From contig JAAWWF010000009.1 in the NCBI GenBank assembly GCA_021404565.1, positions 180,042-244,041 on the forward strand: 64,000 nucleotides of DNA, read 5' to 3'. The notes beneath the pieces are model-generated. The model was not told the origin of the DNA. It made no database searches and saw only the letters and a program-made list of their open reading frames with translations. Made by a program: the position numbers and the translations under genes. The stretch comes from Roseivirga sp. GTDB lineage: Bacteria; Bacteroidota; Bacteroidia; Cytophagales; Cyclobacteriaceae. Of this stretch, positions 35,035-45,100 are shown one piece after another (the stretch's first letter is position 1; every line of letters starts with the position of its first letter).

Positions 35035-35655
35035 TTAGTTGTCTCCTAATAACTTAAAGCTAAGCTTATTCCCCATCTTCTGCATTAAATCAACCTTTTC
35101 TTCCATAGTTAATACAGTGCTAACGATCACTTCTACATCCAGCGTACACTGTTCATCATATCCCTGATTGAGTATTTTCAGGTTCAGATCTTTAACCAGT
35201 TTCATTATGGTGTTCATCTCTTCATAAGGGAAAGCGAAACGAAATCTCTCAGAAATATCCTTCTTCACAATCTCATTGGCATCCAGTGCTTCGGCTGCGG
35301 CAGCTTTGTAAGCTCCAATGAGCCCACTCACTCCCAGTTTGGTGCCTCCGAAATACCGAATGACCACCACGAGTGTATTGGTAAGCTCTCTCGACTTGAT
35401 CTGGCCTAAGATGGGGTCTCCGGCAGAGTGGCCGGGTTCGCCATCATCATTGGCCCTGAAATACTCCCCCTCATGACCATAGATATAGCCATAGCAGTGG
35501 TGTCTCGCATCGTAATATTCCTTTCTCAGTCCATCCAGTTTGGCTTTTATCTCTTCCTCGGAGGTCACAGGGTAGGCAAAGGCCAGGAACTTACTTCCTT
35601 TCTCTTTATAGAAACCTTCTGATTCCTGCTCTATGGTAAGGTAGCTGTCGCGCAT
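35035..35655 (-). CDS. YigZ/IMPACT family protein
   Basis: 206 residues from ATG 35655 (a TTG one codon earlier was not used). The N-terminal UPF0029/IMPACT domain shows GSKFLAFAYPVTSEEEIKAK, DARHHCYGYIYG, NDDGEPGHSAGDPILGQIKS, VVVIRYFGGTKLGVSGLIGA and YKAAAAEAL, all family signatures. The C-terminal ferredoxin-like domain (about 140-205) is present. The domain is linked to translation control in eukaryotes; the bacterial role is unclear. Normal length. Confidence 0.92.
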   Translation of the reverse strand: MRDSYLTIEQESEGFYKEKGSKFLAFAYPVTSEEEIKAKLDGLRKEYYDARHHCYGYIYGHEGEYFRANDDGEPGHSAGDPILGQIKSRELTNTLVVVIRYFGGTKLGVSGLIGAYKAAAAEALDANEIVKKDISERFRFAFPYEEMNTIMKLVKDLNLKILNQGYDEQCTLDVEVIVSTVLTMEEKVDLMQKMGNKLSFKLLGDN

Positions 35656-35717
35656 CAAAGCGAAACTACAAAAATGTGTGTTAACCCCTCAAAAGATAGG
35701 AGAGGTTCTATCCTCGT

Positions 35718-36611
35718 TCAGATGTTTTTCAGAATCTCCTGATGACTCAGCAAAAAGATCACAATAATTGCCAGTACCACACCAATACGATTGATGGGAC
35801 CAAGTTTTTCTCTGAAGAAAATTACAGCGGCCAGGGTGGAGACGATGATGATGCCTATGTTGAGTGACGGATACACAATAGCTCCATTGTTATCGAAGGC
35901 GCTTAACGCTTTGAGCTGCAGAAAAATGGAGAAATAGTTGGGGATACCCAGCAGAACACCCGCCAGTATGTCTTTTTTAGTAAACCTTATCTTCTTCACA
36001 AGGCAAAAGATAATCCCCCAGGTAAAAGCAAAGCCGAAAGTCAGAATGGGAAATACCGGCTCTAACTCAGTGGTGATCCAATGATGATTGGCATAGTTGA
36101 GAGAGGTGTCAATTACACCTCCCATCATGAAAACAGCCAGGGGAAGCCCCAGTGTTTTAAGTGAGATGGATACCTTGCCGGCTGATGGATCATGAGGTTT
36201 GCTTACCATCAGAATGGCTATGAAGGCGAGAACGATCCCGAAATAATTCCAGGTATCCAGATTACCAGTAGCGATTTTGAAGATGAACAAACTGAATACC
36301 ACCGGAATGGCCAGAGACATTTTACTGGCCACAGTGGCCACTGCCACACCACGTAGCTGAGTAGTGCGAGCCATCAGAAAAAAGGTAGAGACAAAGACAA
36401 TGCCCAGAAAGCCCGCGAAAATAAACCAATTGGCTCCAGGTTCTATTTTAGATATAACTGTCTGTGAACCTGTATATAACATGCCTGTAATGACGCAGAC
36501 AAGGTAATTGGTGATGATGGCGGGGAAAGTATTCACCTTGAAGTGGGAGAACGCGCGGAAGGCCATAAAGATGGCCACATTGGCGAGTATGGTCAGAAGC
36601 AAATAAATCAT
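35718..36611 (-). CDS. EamA/DMT family transporter
   Basis: 297 residues with ten predicted membrane helices in two EamA halves. VAVATVASKMSLAIPVVFSL and YFGIVLAFIAILMVSK close the first half; GAIVYPSLNIGIIIVSTLAA and REKLGPINRIGVVLAIIVIF close the second. It is probably an exporter or importer of small metabolites. It is monocistronic, divergent from the polysaccharide operon. Confidence 0.88.
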   Translation of the reverse strand: MIYLLLTILANVAIFMAFRAFSHFKVNTFPAIITNYLVCVITGMLYTGSQTVISKIEPGANWFIFAGFLGIVFVSTFFLMARTTQLRGVAVATVASKMSLAIPVVFSLFIFKIATGNLDTWNYFGIVLAFIAILMVSKPHDPSAGKVSISLKTLGLPLAVFMMGGVIDTSLNYANHHWITTELEPVFPILTFGFAFTWGIIFCLVKKIRFTKKDILAGVLLGIPNYFSIFLQLKALSAFDNNGAIVYPSLNIGIIIVSTLAAVIFFREKLGPINRIGVVLAIIVIFLLSHQEILKNI

Positions 36612-36754
36612 TGGGCGCGAATTTACGGAAAAGCCGGTGCTTCGCGCGAAGGAATTAATTTCTCATCTAAGAATTTGATTCAGGTAGCCATGAAAATCTT
36701 ACATGTTGTATATTACCAACTGTACTAATCGGCCGTATAGCCCATCGATACTCC

Positions 36755-37138
36755 TTGAAAAAACCTGAATTATATACCTTTTCAGAAAGCACTGATGCCA
36801 GGGGAAACCTTGGTTTTCTGGAGGAATTGAAAGATATACCCTTTGAGGTAAAAAGGGTGTATTGGCTTTATGATGTGCCGGAACAGCAGGTAAGGGGAGA
36901 TCATGCTCACAAAACAGGGGAGCAGGTAATTATTTGTCTTCATGGCCAAATGAAAGTGGTGCTGGAATCTCAAAGTGGAGAAACCCTTGGCTATACCTTG
37001 AGCGAGCCTAACCAGGGCTTATACATTCCTCCACTTTGGTGGGGTAAGATGCTTTTCAGAAATAAAGCCATTATGCTCGGTTTGGCTTCCGATGAATTCT
37101 CTGAGAGCGATTATATCCGAAATCGTAAAGACTTTTGA
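36755..37138 (+). CDS. FdtA/QdtA-like dTDP-sugar 3,4-ketoisomerase (WxcM-like cupin)
   Basis: 127 residues, one cupin. The family marks are DARGNLGFLEELKDIPFEVK, RVYWLYDVPEQQVRGDHAHK, QVIICLHGQMKVVLE and YIPPLWWGKMLF. RGDHAH carries the active-site His pair. Such enzymes isomerise dTDP-4-keto-6-deoxyglucose to the 3-keto form for deoxyamino sugars. The start is TTG 36755; no ATG or GTG occurs in frame upstream. It is the first of four tightly packed genes; an aminotransferase partner is not present here. Confidence 0.87.
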   Translation: MKKPELYTFSESTDARGNLGFLEELKDIPFEVKRVYWLYDVPEQQVRGDHAHKTGEQVIICLHGQMKVVLESQSGETLGYTLSEPNQGLYIPPLWWGKMLFRNKAIMLGLASDEFSESDYIRNRKDF

Positions 37139-38076
37139 TGGAGAACCTTTCCGTATCAGAGCGTTTACCAGCTGGCTGTGCCGTACAGTATACACCAGGA
37201 CTCTATAACTCAGACACCTTTCTTGAAGCCAACAACAGCCTGCCTCAGCTACACTTTTATCTCATTGATGCAGACCAGCACTCAGCACTGGGGCATATAG
37301 CATTCTCCATAGAAGAGGGCGAGGCCATGAGCCCCTACAAAGCACCTTTTGCCGGTTTTGAACTGGCTCCGGACCTGGATAGTCTCAGTTGTCTGTATTT
37401 TCTGCAGGAGATTCAGCGCAGACTCAAAGAGAGAAGTATTCGCTATTTCAAAATTAAGATAGCTCCCGCCTGCTATGTGCCAGGAAATTTACCGCTTGCC
37501 GATAACATGCGACACCTGGGTTTTGAGGAAAAAGAAAGACAGATATATCATGCCATTATGGTCAATGAGCAGCCTTTGACCATGAAAATTGCCACCATGG
37601 AACAGCGTAAGCTAAGAAAGGCCCTCAAAGAAAAGCTGTCGTTCCGCTTTGCCCGTAGATCGGAATATCCGGTTTTCTTCGATTTCATCAAAAGGCACAG
37701 GGAAGCGAAGGGGCATCAATTATCAATGGATTGGAATGAAATGAAGGGGGGCATCAGGGCAAATCCTGAAGGTTACCTGGCCGTGGGGGTATTCAAAGAG
37801 GAAGACCTCATTGCTGCTTCCGTGCTGATTCGGGTTTCTGAAAAAGTCGTCTATAATTTTTTTCCGGCTCACGATGCCGGGTATAATGCTCTCAGCCCTA
37901 TGGTATGCTTAATCGACTCCGTTTATGCCTGGTGCCAGGAGCAAGGTGTTGCCTGGATAGATTTGGGTACATCCTATCTGGGTAAGAAGAAAAACAAATC
38001 TCTGATATCATTCAAAGAGCATATGGGAGGGCAGCCATTTGAGAGTATAACTTTCAGAAAAACCTTATCTTTGTAA
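37138..38076 (+). CDS. GNAT/FemAB-like acyltransferase of the polysaccharide operon
   Basis: 312 residues from the ATG that overlaps the previous stop in TGATG. Two GNAT-like halves: the first with SVSERLPAGCAVQYTPGLYN and RYFKIKIAPACYVPGNLPLA, the second with LSFRFARRSEYPVFFDFIKR, GYLAVGVFKEEDLIAASVLI and VAWIDLGTSYLGKKKNK. The form is like that of proteins in sugar-modification clusters. It could acylate the amino sugar derived from the FdtA-type product. Acceptor unknown. Confidence 0.72.
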   Translation: MENLSVSERLPAGCAVQYTPGLYNSDTFLEANNSLPQLHFYLIDADQHSALGHIAFSIEEGEAMSPYKAPFAGFELAPDLDSLSCLYFLQEIQRRLKERSIRYFKIKIAPACYVPGNLPLADNMRHLGFEEKERQIYHAIMVNEQPLTMKIATMEQRKLRKALKEKLSFRFARRSEYPVFFDFIKRHREAKGHQLSMDWNEMKGGIRANPEGYLAVGVFKEEDLIAASVLIRVSEKVVYNFFPAHDAGYNALSPMVCLIDSVYAWCQEQGVAWIDLGTSYLGKKKNKSLISFKEHMGGQPFESITFRKTLSL

Positions 38077-38087
38077 CAAAATTATCC

Positions 38088-39341
38088 TTGAAGTCTCAAT
38101 TCCTAAAAAGCTCATCCTGGTCCTTCTTGTCGGTTGTTTTCAGGGCATTGGCAGGACTAACGGTCAACAAGCTCTTTGCGACCTACCTGGGTACTAACGG
38201 AATCGCCCTCCTCTCTCATTTTCAAAACCTGACAGCACTTTTTACACAGTGGTCCAGCGAAGGAGTGAACCGGAGCATGCTAAAGTATTGGTCTGATCCG
38301 AAAATGAAGGATGAGGCCAAGCAAAGAATCTTCCAAACAGGGTTTTGGGTTACGAATGTGCTGGTGCTCATCACATTTGGCATCATGTACTGGCAGAAGT
38401 CGTACTTTTTCGAGCGCTTTATCCATGATTTTAGCCAGGTACAGTTCTTTGCGGTTTTTATACCGGCCATTCTACTGATGCTCTTTACCGGACTTCTCAA
38501 TTCTGTAATTCTTGCGCTGAGAGATGTGAAGTCTTATGCCTACATCAGCATGGTGGGCATGGTTATCCTGGTCATTACGGTGTATCTAGGCGTTTCCAGG
38601 GGAACGCTCGATCAGGCACTGCTCAGCTTTGTGGTGGGCTATGGACTGATGTTTTTTGTGTCTTTGGTCTACTTCATCATACACCGGAATACGCTCAGGC
38701 TTTCGGTTAAATCAGTAGATAAAGACTCAATGCGTAAGATTTGGAGCTTTATCGTTATGGCTATCAGTGCTTTGGTTTTTGGCAAACTGTTGGACTTCGG
38801 AGTAAGAGAACAAATCCTGGAGCTTTATGGAGAGGACCGTACCGGGCTCTGGCAATCAGTAGCAAAGATGTCCGGGAGTTACATCCTGGTTTTTACAGGT
38901 ACCGTTGGGGTCGTTTATTATCCTAAAATGGCCTCCCTGATTCATGAGCCTGTTAAGCTCAAAGCGTATGTCTTAAAAGTTATGGCCTTTGTCGCTTTCC
39001 TGAGTATCATTTGCCTGGGCGTTTACTATATCAATCGCGACCTTATCCTGTCATTGTTCTTTGCTAATGGTTTTGAAAGAGCAGGTTACTTAGTCAGATA
39101 CCAGGCTGTTGGTGATTTTTTCGCCCTGCTCTCTTATCTGTTGGCTTACCTGTTGTCGGCCCAGGTGGCTACCTGGCGTTATATTGCCGCCCAGGCTTTT
39201 TCAGCAGGGCTTTACCTTTTGCTGATCACACTGCTATTGGAGCATTACAATCTGGAGGCGCTCACCCTGGGTTATATGTTCCGTCATATCGGGTTCTTTA
39301 TTATCCTTGTCATTTTTAATAGAAGATTGCTGTTCAGATGA
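38088..39341 (+). CDS. Polysaccharide flippase (Wzx/O-antigen translocase type)
   Basis: 417 residues with about twelve membrane helices. The start KSSSWSFLSVVFRALAGLTVNKLFATYLGTNG has the family pattern of Wzx and MATE-like exporters. LLDFGVREQILELYGEDRTGLWQSVAKMSGSYILV and GVVYYPKMASLIHEP are in the second half. It flips undecaprenyl-linked glycans across the inner membrane. The start is TTG 38088, twelve bases after the GNAT stop; no ATG fits. The stop overlaps the glycosyltransferase ATG by 4 bases. Confidence 0.88.
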   Translation: MKSQFLKSSSWSFLSVVFRALAGLTVNKLFATYLGTNGIALLSHFQNLTALFTQWSSEGVNRSMLKYWSDPKMKDEAKQRIFQTGFWVTNVLVLITFGIMYWQKSYFFERFIHDFSQVQFFAVFIPAILLMLFTGLLNSVILALRDVKSYAYISMVGMVILVITVYLGVSRGTLDQALLSFVVGYGLMFFVSLVYFIIHRNTLRLSVKSVDKDSMRKIWSFIVMAISALVFGKLLDFGVREQILELYGEDRTGLWQSVAKMSGSYILVFTGTVGVVYYPKMASLIHEPVKLKAYVLKVMAFVAFLSIICLGVYYINRDLILSLFFANGFERAGYLVRYQAVGDFFALLSYLLAYLLSAQVATWRYIAAQAFSAGLYLLLITLLLEHYNLEALTLGYMFRHIGFFIILVIFNRRLLFR

Positions 39342-40264
39342 AGCCGCTGGTTACTATCATTGGTATAGCTTATAACCATGCGCCTTTTATCAGGGAAGCC
39401 CTGGAGAGCCTTTGGTCACAAACTTATGATAATCTACAATTGATTCTTCTCGATGACGGCAGCGCGGATGAAAGTCAACAGGTAATTCGAAACCTGATAG
39501 CTGAAAGAGAGGATATAGTTTTCCTCCCCCATGGAGAGAACAAAGGCTATACTGCTACCTTCAATGAAGGGCTCACCTATGCTGAAGGAGAGTTTATCAT
39601 AGATTTTGCTTTGGACGATGTAATGCTACCGGAGTTCATAGAAAAAAGTGTAGCAGCATTGGAGAAAGCAGGTGCGGGCTATGGAGTGTCTTTTACCGAT
39701 GCCACCTATATCAATCAGCAATCTGTTGAAACGGATCAGCATTATGCTCTGCTGAAAAATAAGGGGCTGATCTCAGAAATGCCACAAGGGGATATCTTTG
39801 AAATGGTATTAAAACGGTACTTCATCTGTACACCCAGCATGATGATCCGCAAAGAGGTTTTTGACCGGATCGGGGGCTATGACGAAGGGCTTGCCTTTGA
39901 AGATTTTGACTTCTGGGTCAGGTCAAGTCGCTACTTCAGGTATGTCTACACAAATGAGATACTTATGAAAAAGCGTAAGCTGGATACGAGCATGTCTGCC
40001 AACCGATACCGGCACTGGGAGAATGAACAGCTCACATCCGTCTTCCGGGTTTGCGAAAAAGCCTTTGCCCTTTGCAAGACCAAAACCGAACTTAAAGCTT
40101 TACGGTCCAGGCTGTTTTACGAATACCGTCAGGCACTAAGAACCGATCATACAGACCTGGCATCCATGCATGCTGCGCTCTTTATAAAAGCAGGAGGGAC
40201 GAGCCTCCCCCTGATCCTCTATAAAATCCTGTCACAGCTCGGAATAGATTTCAGAAGAACTTGA
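39338..40264 (+). CDS. Family 2 glycosyltransferase
   Basis: 308 residues. The GT-A core is clear: VTIIGIAYNHAPFIREALES, QLILLDDGSADESQQ (UDP-sugar binding D-D-G-S), GYTATFNEGLTYAEGEFIID and FALDDVMLPEF (DxD-like). GGYDEGLAFEDFDFWVRSSR is the acceptor-side ED motif. It is the last gene of the operon and probably adds the sugar to the lipid-linked chain or to the surface polysaccharide. Convergent with the HAAS genes; no terminator seen. Confidence 0.9.
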   Translation: MKPLVTIIGIAYNHAPFIREALESLWSQTYDNLQLILLDDGSADESQQVIRNLIAEREDIVFLPHGENKGYTATFNEGLTYAEGEFIIDFALDDVMLPEFIEKSVAALEKAGAGYGVSFTDATYINQQSVETDQHYALLKNKGLISEMPQGDIFEMVLKRYFICTPSMMIRKEVFDRIGGYDEGLAFEDFDFWVRSSRYFRYVYTNEILMKKRKLDTSMSANRYRHWENEQLTSVFRVCEKAFALCKTKTELKALRSRLFYEYRQALRTDHTDLASMHAALFIKAGGTSLPLILYKILSQLGIDFRRT

Positions 40265-40289
40265 TTTGCACTTGTTTCCAATTTTGGAT

Positions 40290-40979
40290 TTATGCCCTTT
40301 TGACTCTCAGCGATTTGATGTCTCTGATGGAATAAACCACTGAAGTCACGAATACGGCCGCAAAACCTACTATCCAGATATATTGTCTGATGATAAAAAT
40401 GCTCATTATTTCTAATGGGATGGGGGCCCCGACAAATTGAGTACCAAATAAGACAGCTATGATAGAAACAAAGAGAGTCATCATCGTGAGATTACCTGTT
40501 AAAGAAACCCTTTGACTACGTTTTCTTGCCCGATGATGAACGAAGCGTAACCCAACAAATATTGCCAGCAACAGTACAGTTAAAAGTCCGGCATAAAGAT
40601 AACTACCCCAGATCATGGGGAGCTCAAAGGATGCCACAGTCAAGATAACCACAAACTCTACAATTCTAGTGGTGAGGGAGATGATGATCAGTGCCAGCAG
40701 TGCCTGCAGATACAGGTTGGATCGTGACATGAAAATCGTCCAGGGTGACTTTGATTGAATATAGGGCTGACTGAGGTCCGAACGGCTTCCTATTCTTTCC
40801 CTGGCGACCAAAAAGGCTTCTTTCTGTGAGAGTGGATGCCGGGTCAGCTGATCCATCTCATCCAGCATATGACTTTCCAACTCGTCCAAATCCTCTTTGG
40901 TGAGGCTTCCGCTGCTGGCCAGGTCTGAACGCCAATCTGAAATGACAGAGATAAGATCAAAGGATTGTGTTGTTTTCAT
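40290..40979 (-). CDS. HAAS-domain membrane protein 2
   Basis: 229 residues from ATG 40979, chosen because it aligns with the neighbour (MKTTQSFDLISVISDWRSDL against MESTTEFDLNSAIADWKETL); an ATG at 40991 is possible. The N-terminal helical signalling domain (about 1-75: LTKEDLDELESHMLDEMDQL, SQKEAFLVARERIGSRSDLS) is of the HAAS/permease-prefix type, then four membrane helices (about 90-225). HAAS domains are found with PadR regulators. It lies 30 bases after its paralogue. No permease domain is fused. Confidence 0.75.
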   Translation of the reverse strand: MKTTQSFDLISVISDWRSDLASSGSLTKEDLDELESHMLDEMDQLTRHPLSQKEAFLVARERIGSRSDLSQPYIQSKSPWTIFMSRSNLYLQALLALIIISLTTRIVEFVVILTVASFELPMIWGSYLYAGLLTVLLLAIFVGLRFVHHRARKRSQRVSLTGNLTMMTLFVSIIAVLFGTQFVGAPIPLEIMSIFIIRQYIWIVGFAAVFVTSVVYSIRDIKSLRVKRA

Positions 40980-41020
40980 AATGTTGGTCATATATGATTT
41001 ATGCGCGCTCAGCTGAGCAC

Positions 41021-41704
41021 TCAGGAAGTCTGTATTTTGCCTGTATTTCTTTTGCGATACTCGCTGATAGTGATGAACACTATAAATAAAACAGCCAGCA
41101 CCAGGGGTAGAAAAGACATAGTCTGCGCTACAATTATCGGTTCAAACATAGCCGCAGGATTGCCGACAGCAACGAAATAGACTACCCGAAGTACGAAAGT
41201 GCTTAGCAATGCGCAGATCATAAACAGGTTGGGCTTCAGGCTATCCCTGTATTTTTGATTCAATCGGAGGACCCTTTTAAAAATCAGAATCAGCAATGTT
41301 ATCGCCACCACCTGAGCGGCAATCGACAACCCGAATTTTAATCCAGTATCTACAAGGTCATTTCTCAGAATCAAGTCACCACTGAAGTAGGTGAAGAGCC
41401 TGGTCATTTCTTTAAAGAGGAAGAGGAAAAGAAGCGCTTGCAGGCCCCACGAAATTTTTTCAAACCTCAGCTTTGATGATGGGTTATAGGCTTTTTCGAG
41501 CGTGTGTACTGACCCGATTCTTTTTTTGGCAATCATAAATACTTCTTCAGTATTCAGCTTTTCAGAGCTAAGATGGTCTATCTCCTCCATGAGGTGACTC
41601 TCTAACTCCTCGATCTGATCTCCATTAAAATTGCCCGAATACGCGAGCGTTTCTTTCCAGTCTGCTATGGCAGAGTTCAGGTCAAATTCGGTTGTACTTT
41701 CCAT
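41021..41704 (-). CDS. HAAS-domain membrane protein 1
   Basis: 227 residues. Same plan as its neighbour: helical domain (FNGDQIEELESHLMEEIDHL, NTEEVFMIAKKRIGSVHTLE) at about 20-75, followed by four membrane helices (GLQALLFLFLFKEMTRLFTY first). Its ATG lies 28 bases inside the padR gene; no better start exists. PadR and HAAS proteins are often encoded together, with the regulator controlling the membrane protein. Function of the pair unknown. Confidence 0.75.
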   Translation of the reverse strand: MESTTEFDLNSAIADWKETLAYSGNFNGDQIEELESHLMEEIDHLSSEKLNTEEVFMIAKKRIGSVHTLEKAYNPSSKLRFEKISWGLQALLFLFLFKEMTRLFTYFSGDLILRNDLVDTGLKFGLSIAAQVVAITLLILIFKRVLRLNQKYRDSLKPNLFMICALLSTFVLRVVYFVAVGNPAAMFEPIIVAQTMSFLPLVLAVLFIVFITISEYRKRNTGKIQTS

Positions 41705-42021
41705 AATCTTGAAAACATTTGATTAAGTTCTAACCAGTTCTGCTTTTCGGTGGCCAGAACTGTTTTACCACCTTGTAGCAAGCGATAATACTTGCGCTTT
41801 CTGCCTGATTCTGAAGATTTCCAGAACGATTCTATCAAGCCCTTCTTCTCCAGCTTATGCAGTATAGGGTAGAGAGTGCCGTCTTTCCATTCTATTTGCT
41901 CCTCAGATATTTCTTTGACCCGCTGAATGATCATATACCCGTAGTTTTCGCCCTCCTCCAGAATAGAGAGTATGAGAGGAATGCTGGAGGCTCCGACCAG
42001 TTCTTTTGAAAGATTTTCCAT
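41677..42021 (-). CDS. PadR family transcriptional regulator
   Basis: 114 residues from ATG 42021 (MENLSKELVGASS); an in-frame ATG at 42045 lies inside a dyad and is less likely. The winged helix-turn-helix is full: LILSILEEGENYGYMIIQRV, EEQIEWKDGTLYPILHKLEK, KGLIESFWKSSESGRKRKYY. WKDGTLYP is the PadR signature. It heads an operon with two HAAS proteins; palindromes just upstream suggest autoregulation. Confidence 0.9.
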   Translation of the reverse strand: MENLSKELVGASSIPLILSILEEGENYGYMIIQRVKEISEEQIEWKDGTLYPILHKLEKKGLIESFWKSSESGRKRKYYRLLQGGKTVLATEKQNWLELNQMFSRLWKVQPNLT

Positions 42022-42030
42022 AAATAGAAG

Positions 42031-42068
42031 TTCTATGTATTGCATAGTTACATTGAACTTCTATGTAA
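42031..42068. promoter_or_regulatory. Dyads and direct repeat before padR, candidate operator
   Basis: CTATG-TATTG-CATAG (42033-42047) and TTACAT-N9-ATGTAA (42048-42068) lie side by side. TTCTATGTA is repeated directly at 42031-42039 and 42059-42067. PadR proteins of other species bind ATGTA-N8-TACAT; ATGTA-N9-TACAT occurs here at 42035-42053. Confidence 0.5.
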
Positions 42069-42125
42069 AGCAAGCTGTCTGATGAAAAAAATGTCGTTGG
42101 GCATCGTAGCAATCAAGCCACTTCG

Positions 42126-42157
42126 TTTGGGTCAGCCTCTTTTTACGATTAACTTCG
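42126..42157 (+). promoter_or_regulatory. Promoter of the pyruvate carboxylase gene
   Basis: TTTG (42126-42129), 20 bp, TAACTTCG (42150-42157; one mismatch to TAnnTTTG). A GGGCT/AGCCC hairpin (42157-42175) lies directly before the ATG at 42180. Confidence 0.5.
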
Positions 42158-42179
42158 GGCTCTAATTTTTAGCCCTGGT

Positions 42180-45100
42180 ATGAGCATTCAAATCAAGAAA
42201 ATAACCAAGCTTTTAGTCGCAAATCGTGGAGAAATTGCCATTCGTGTACTACGCGCTGCCTCGGAGCTTAATATCCGTACGGTAGCTGTTTATACTTATG
42301 AAGACCGTTACTCACTGCACCGCTATAAGGCCGATGAAGCCTATCAGATCGGAGCCGATCAGGAAGCGCTAAAGCCCTATCTGGATATAGAAGAAATTAT
42401 CAGTGTGGCCAAACGTGAAGGCGTGAATGGCATTCACCCCGGCTATGGTTTTCTTTCTGAAAACGTAAACCTGGCCCGAAGATGTAGAGAAGAAGGAATT
42501 ACCTTCATTGGTCCACAGCCGGAGGTAATGGAGAAGCTTGGGGATAAAGTGCAGGCCAAAATTGTAGCCCGTAACGCAGGGGTACCTCTGATTGAAGATA
42601 GCAAGGCTGAGCTTTCATCTTTTGATATCGTAAGGCAGGAGGCTGAGCGTATTGGTTTTCCGTTGATGGTCAAAGCCGCAGCCGGTGGCGGTGGGCGTGG
42701 AATGCGTGTGGTTAAAAGAGCTGAAGACCTGGAGCTTTCCTTTAATGAAGCTAAAGGAGAGGCTGCCAAAGCTTTTGGAGATGATACGATTTTCCTTGAG
42801 AAATTTATTGATAACCCGAAGCACATAGAAGTGCAGATTATGGGTGATAACTATGGCAACCTGGTGCATTTGTACGAACGGGATTGCTCTGTACAGCGCA
42901 GGTACCAAAAAGTGGTGGAGGTAGCTCCCTCTGTCACTCTAAAACAGGAGACAAGAGAAAAGCTCTATGAGTATGCCCTGAAAATCACCCGTGAAGTCAA
43001 CTACAATAACGTAGGTACAGTAGAGTTTCTCGTGGATGCCGAAGAGCAGATTTATTTCATTGAGGTAAACCCACGTGTACAGGTAGAACATACCATTACC
43101 GAAGAAATTACGGGTGTAGATATAGTGCGCTCTCAGATAGAAATTGCCCAGGGTTATCCTCTGGACGACCCTCGCATTTTTATCAAAAACCAGTCTGATG
43201 TGCAATGTAATGGTTATGCCATCCAGTGTCGCATCACCACAGAAGACCCGGAAAATGGCTTTAAACCTGATTACGGAACCATCATCGCTTATCGCAGTGC
43301 CGGTGGTTTTGGTATCCGCCTAGATGCCGGTAATTGCTATGCAGGAGTAACCATTTCTCCCTTCTTTGATTCTATGCTGGTAAAGATTTCTGCCAAAGGC
43401 AGAACCCTCAAAGGTGCTTCTCAGAGATTGCAGCGGGCACTTTCAGAGTTCAGAATCAGGGGAGTAAAAACCAATAAGGGCTTTCTTGAGAATGTATTGA
43501 AGAACCCTGTCTTTTACAGAGGTCAGGCAACTGTGAGGTTTATTGAAGATCATCCCGAACTCTTTGATATGCCCCGCTATATGAACCGGGCCACCAGGCT
43601 GCTCAACTACCTCGGGGAAGTGGCGGTGAATGGCAACCCGAACGTTAAAAAGGGCAATCCTGATGTCGTGTTCCGTGACCCTGTTGTGCCTGATTTCGAG
43701 CGATTAGGTGATTATCCAAAAGGCACAAAAGATTTACTGATTGAACTGGGGCCGGTTGACTTTGCCAAATGGGTGAAGGATCAAAAGCAGATACTTTTTA
43801 CCGATACAACTTTCAGAGATGCACACCAGTCGCTATTAGCTACCCGGGTGCGGACCAAAGATATGCTGCAGGTAGCCGAAGGCCTGGCTAAGAATCACCC
43901 CCAAATCTTTTCCCTGGAAATGTGGGGAGGTGCCACTTTTGATGTGTGCATGCGCTTTCTGAATGAAGACCCCTGGGAACGACTTAAGCTGATAAGGGCT
44001 GCGGCTCCGAACATTCTTACCCAGATGTTGCTCAGAGGCTCTAACGGAGTAGGTTACAAGGCCTATCCCGATAACCTGATAGAGAAATTCATAGAAAAAT
44101 CTGCCGAGAATGGCATGGATGTTTTCCGCATCTTCGATTCGCTCAACTGGGTAGAGGCCATGAAGGTGAGTATTCGCACTGTTCGTGAGCGTACCAACTC
44201 TCTCGCTGAGGCCTGTATTTGCTATACGGGAGATGTGCTGGCTAAAGACACCAAATACAATCTGCAATACTATGTAGACATGGCCAAAGCTCTTGAAGAT
44301 GAGGGGGCGCATATGTTGGCCATCAAAGATATGGCCGGTCTCTTAAAGCCACAGGCAGCCTCTTTGCTTGTACCTGCGCTCAAAGAAGCCGTGGATTTGC
44401 CTATTCATTTGCATACCCATGATACTTCATCCATGCAGGCTACTACTTACTTTAAGGCCATTGATGCCGGGGTAGATGTGGTGGATGTGGCAATGGCCAG
44501 TATGTCCGGCCTCACCTCACAGCCCAATTTCAATTCATTGGTGGCAGCAATGGAAGGGCATGACCGTGACCCACAAGTCGACCTGCCAAAATTGAATGAA
44601 TATTCGAATTATTGGGAGGATGTAAGAGAATACTACTATCCCTTTGAGAGTGGGCTGAAGGCAGGTACTGCTGAAGTCTATGATCATGAAATTCCGGGCG
44701 GTCAGTATTCAAATCTGAGACCCCAGGCCAGAGCGCTGGGGCTTGATCATCAGTTCGGACTGGTTAAACAGAATTACGCCATCGTCAACGAGCTCTTTGG
44801 AGATATTGTCAAGGTGACACCATCGTCAAAAGTAGTAGGTGATATGGCGCTGTTTATGACTGCTAATGGTCTTACGGCAGAAGATATACTCGAAAGAGGA
44901 AGCAATCTTTCTTTCCCCGAGTCAGTTGTTAATCTCTTCAGAGGTCACTTAGGACAGGCACCCGGTGGATTTCCGGAGAGGCTATCGGCCATTATTCTTA
45001 AAGGGGAGCAACCTTTTACAGACCGACCCAATGCCCATCTGGCTCCGGTTGACTTTGAAAAGGAGTTTGCTGAGTTTCAGCAGGAATTCAGTACCTATTG

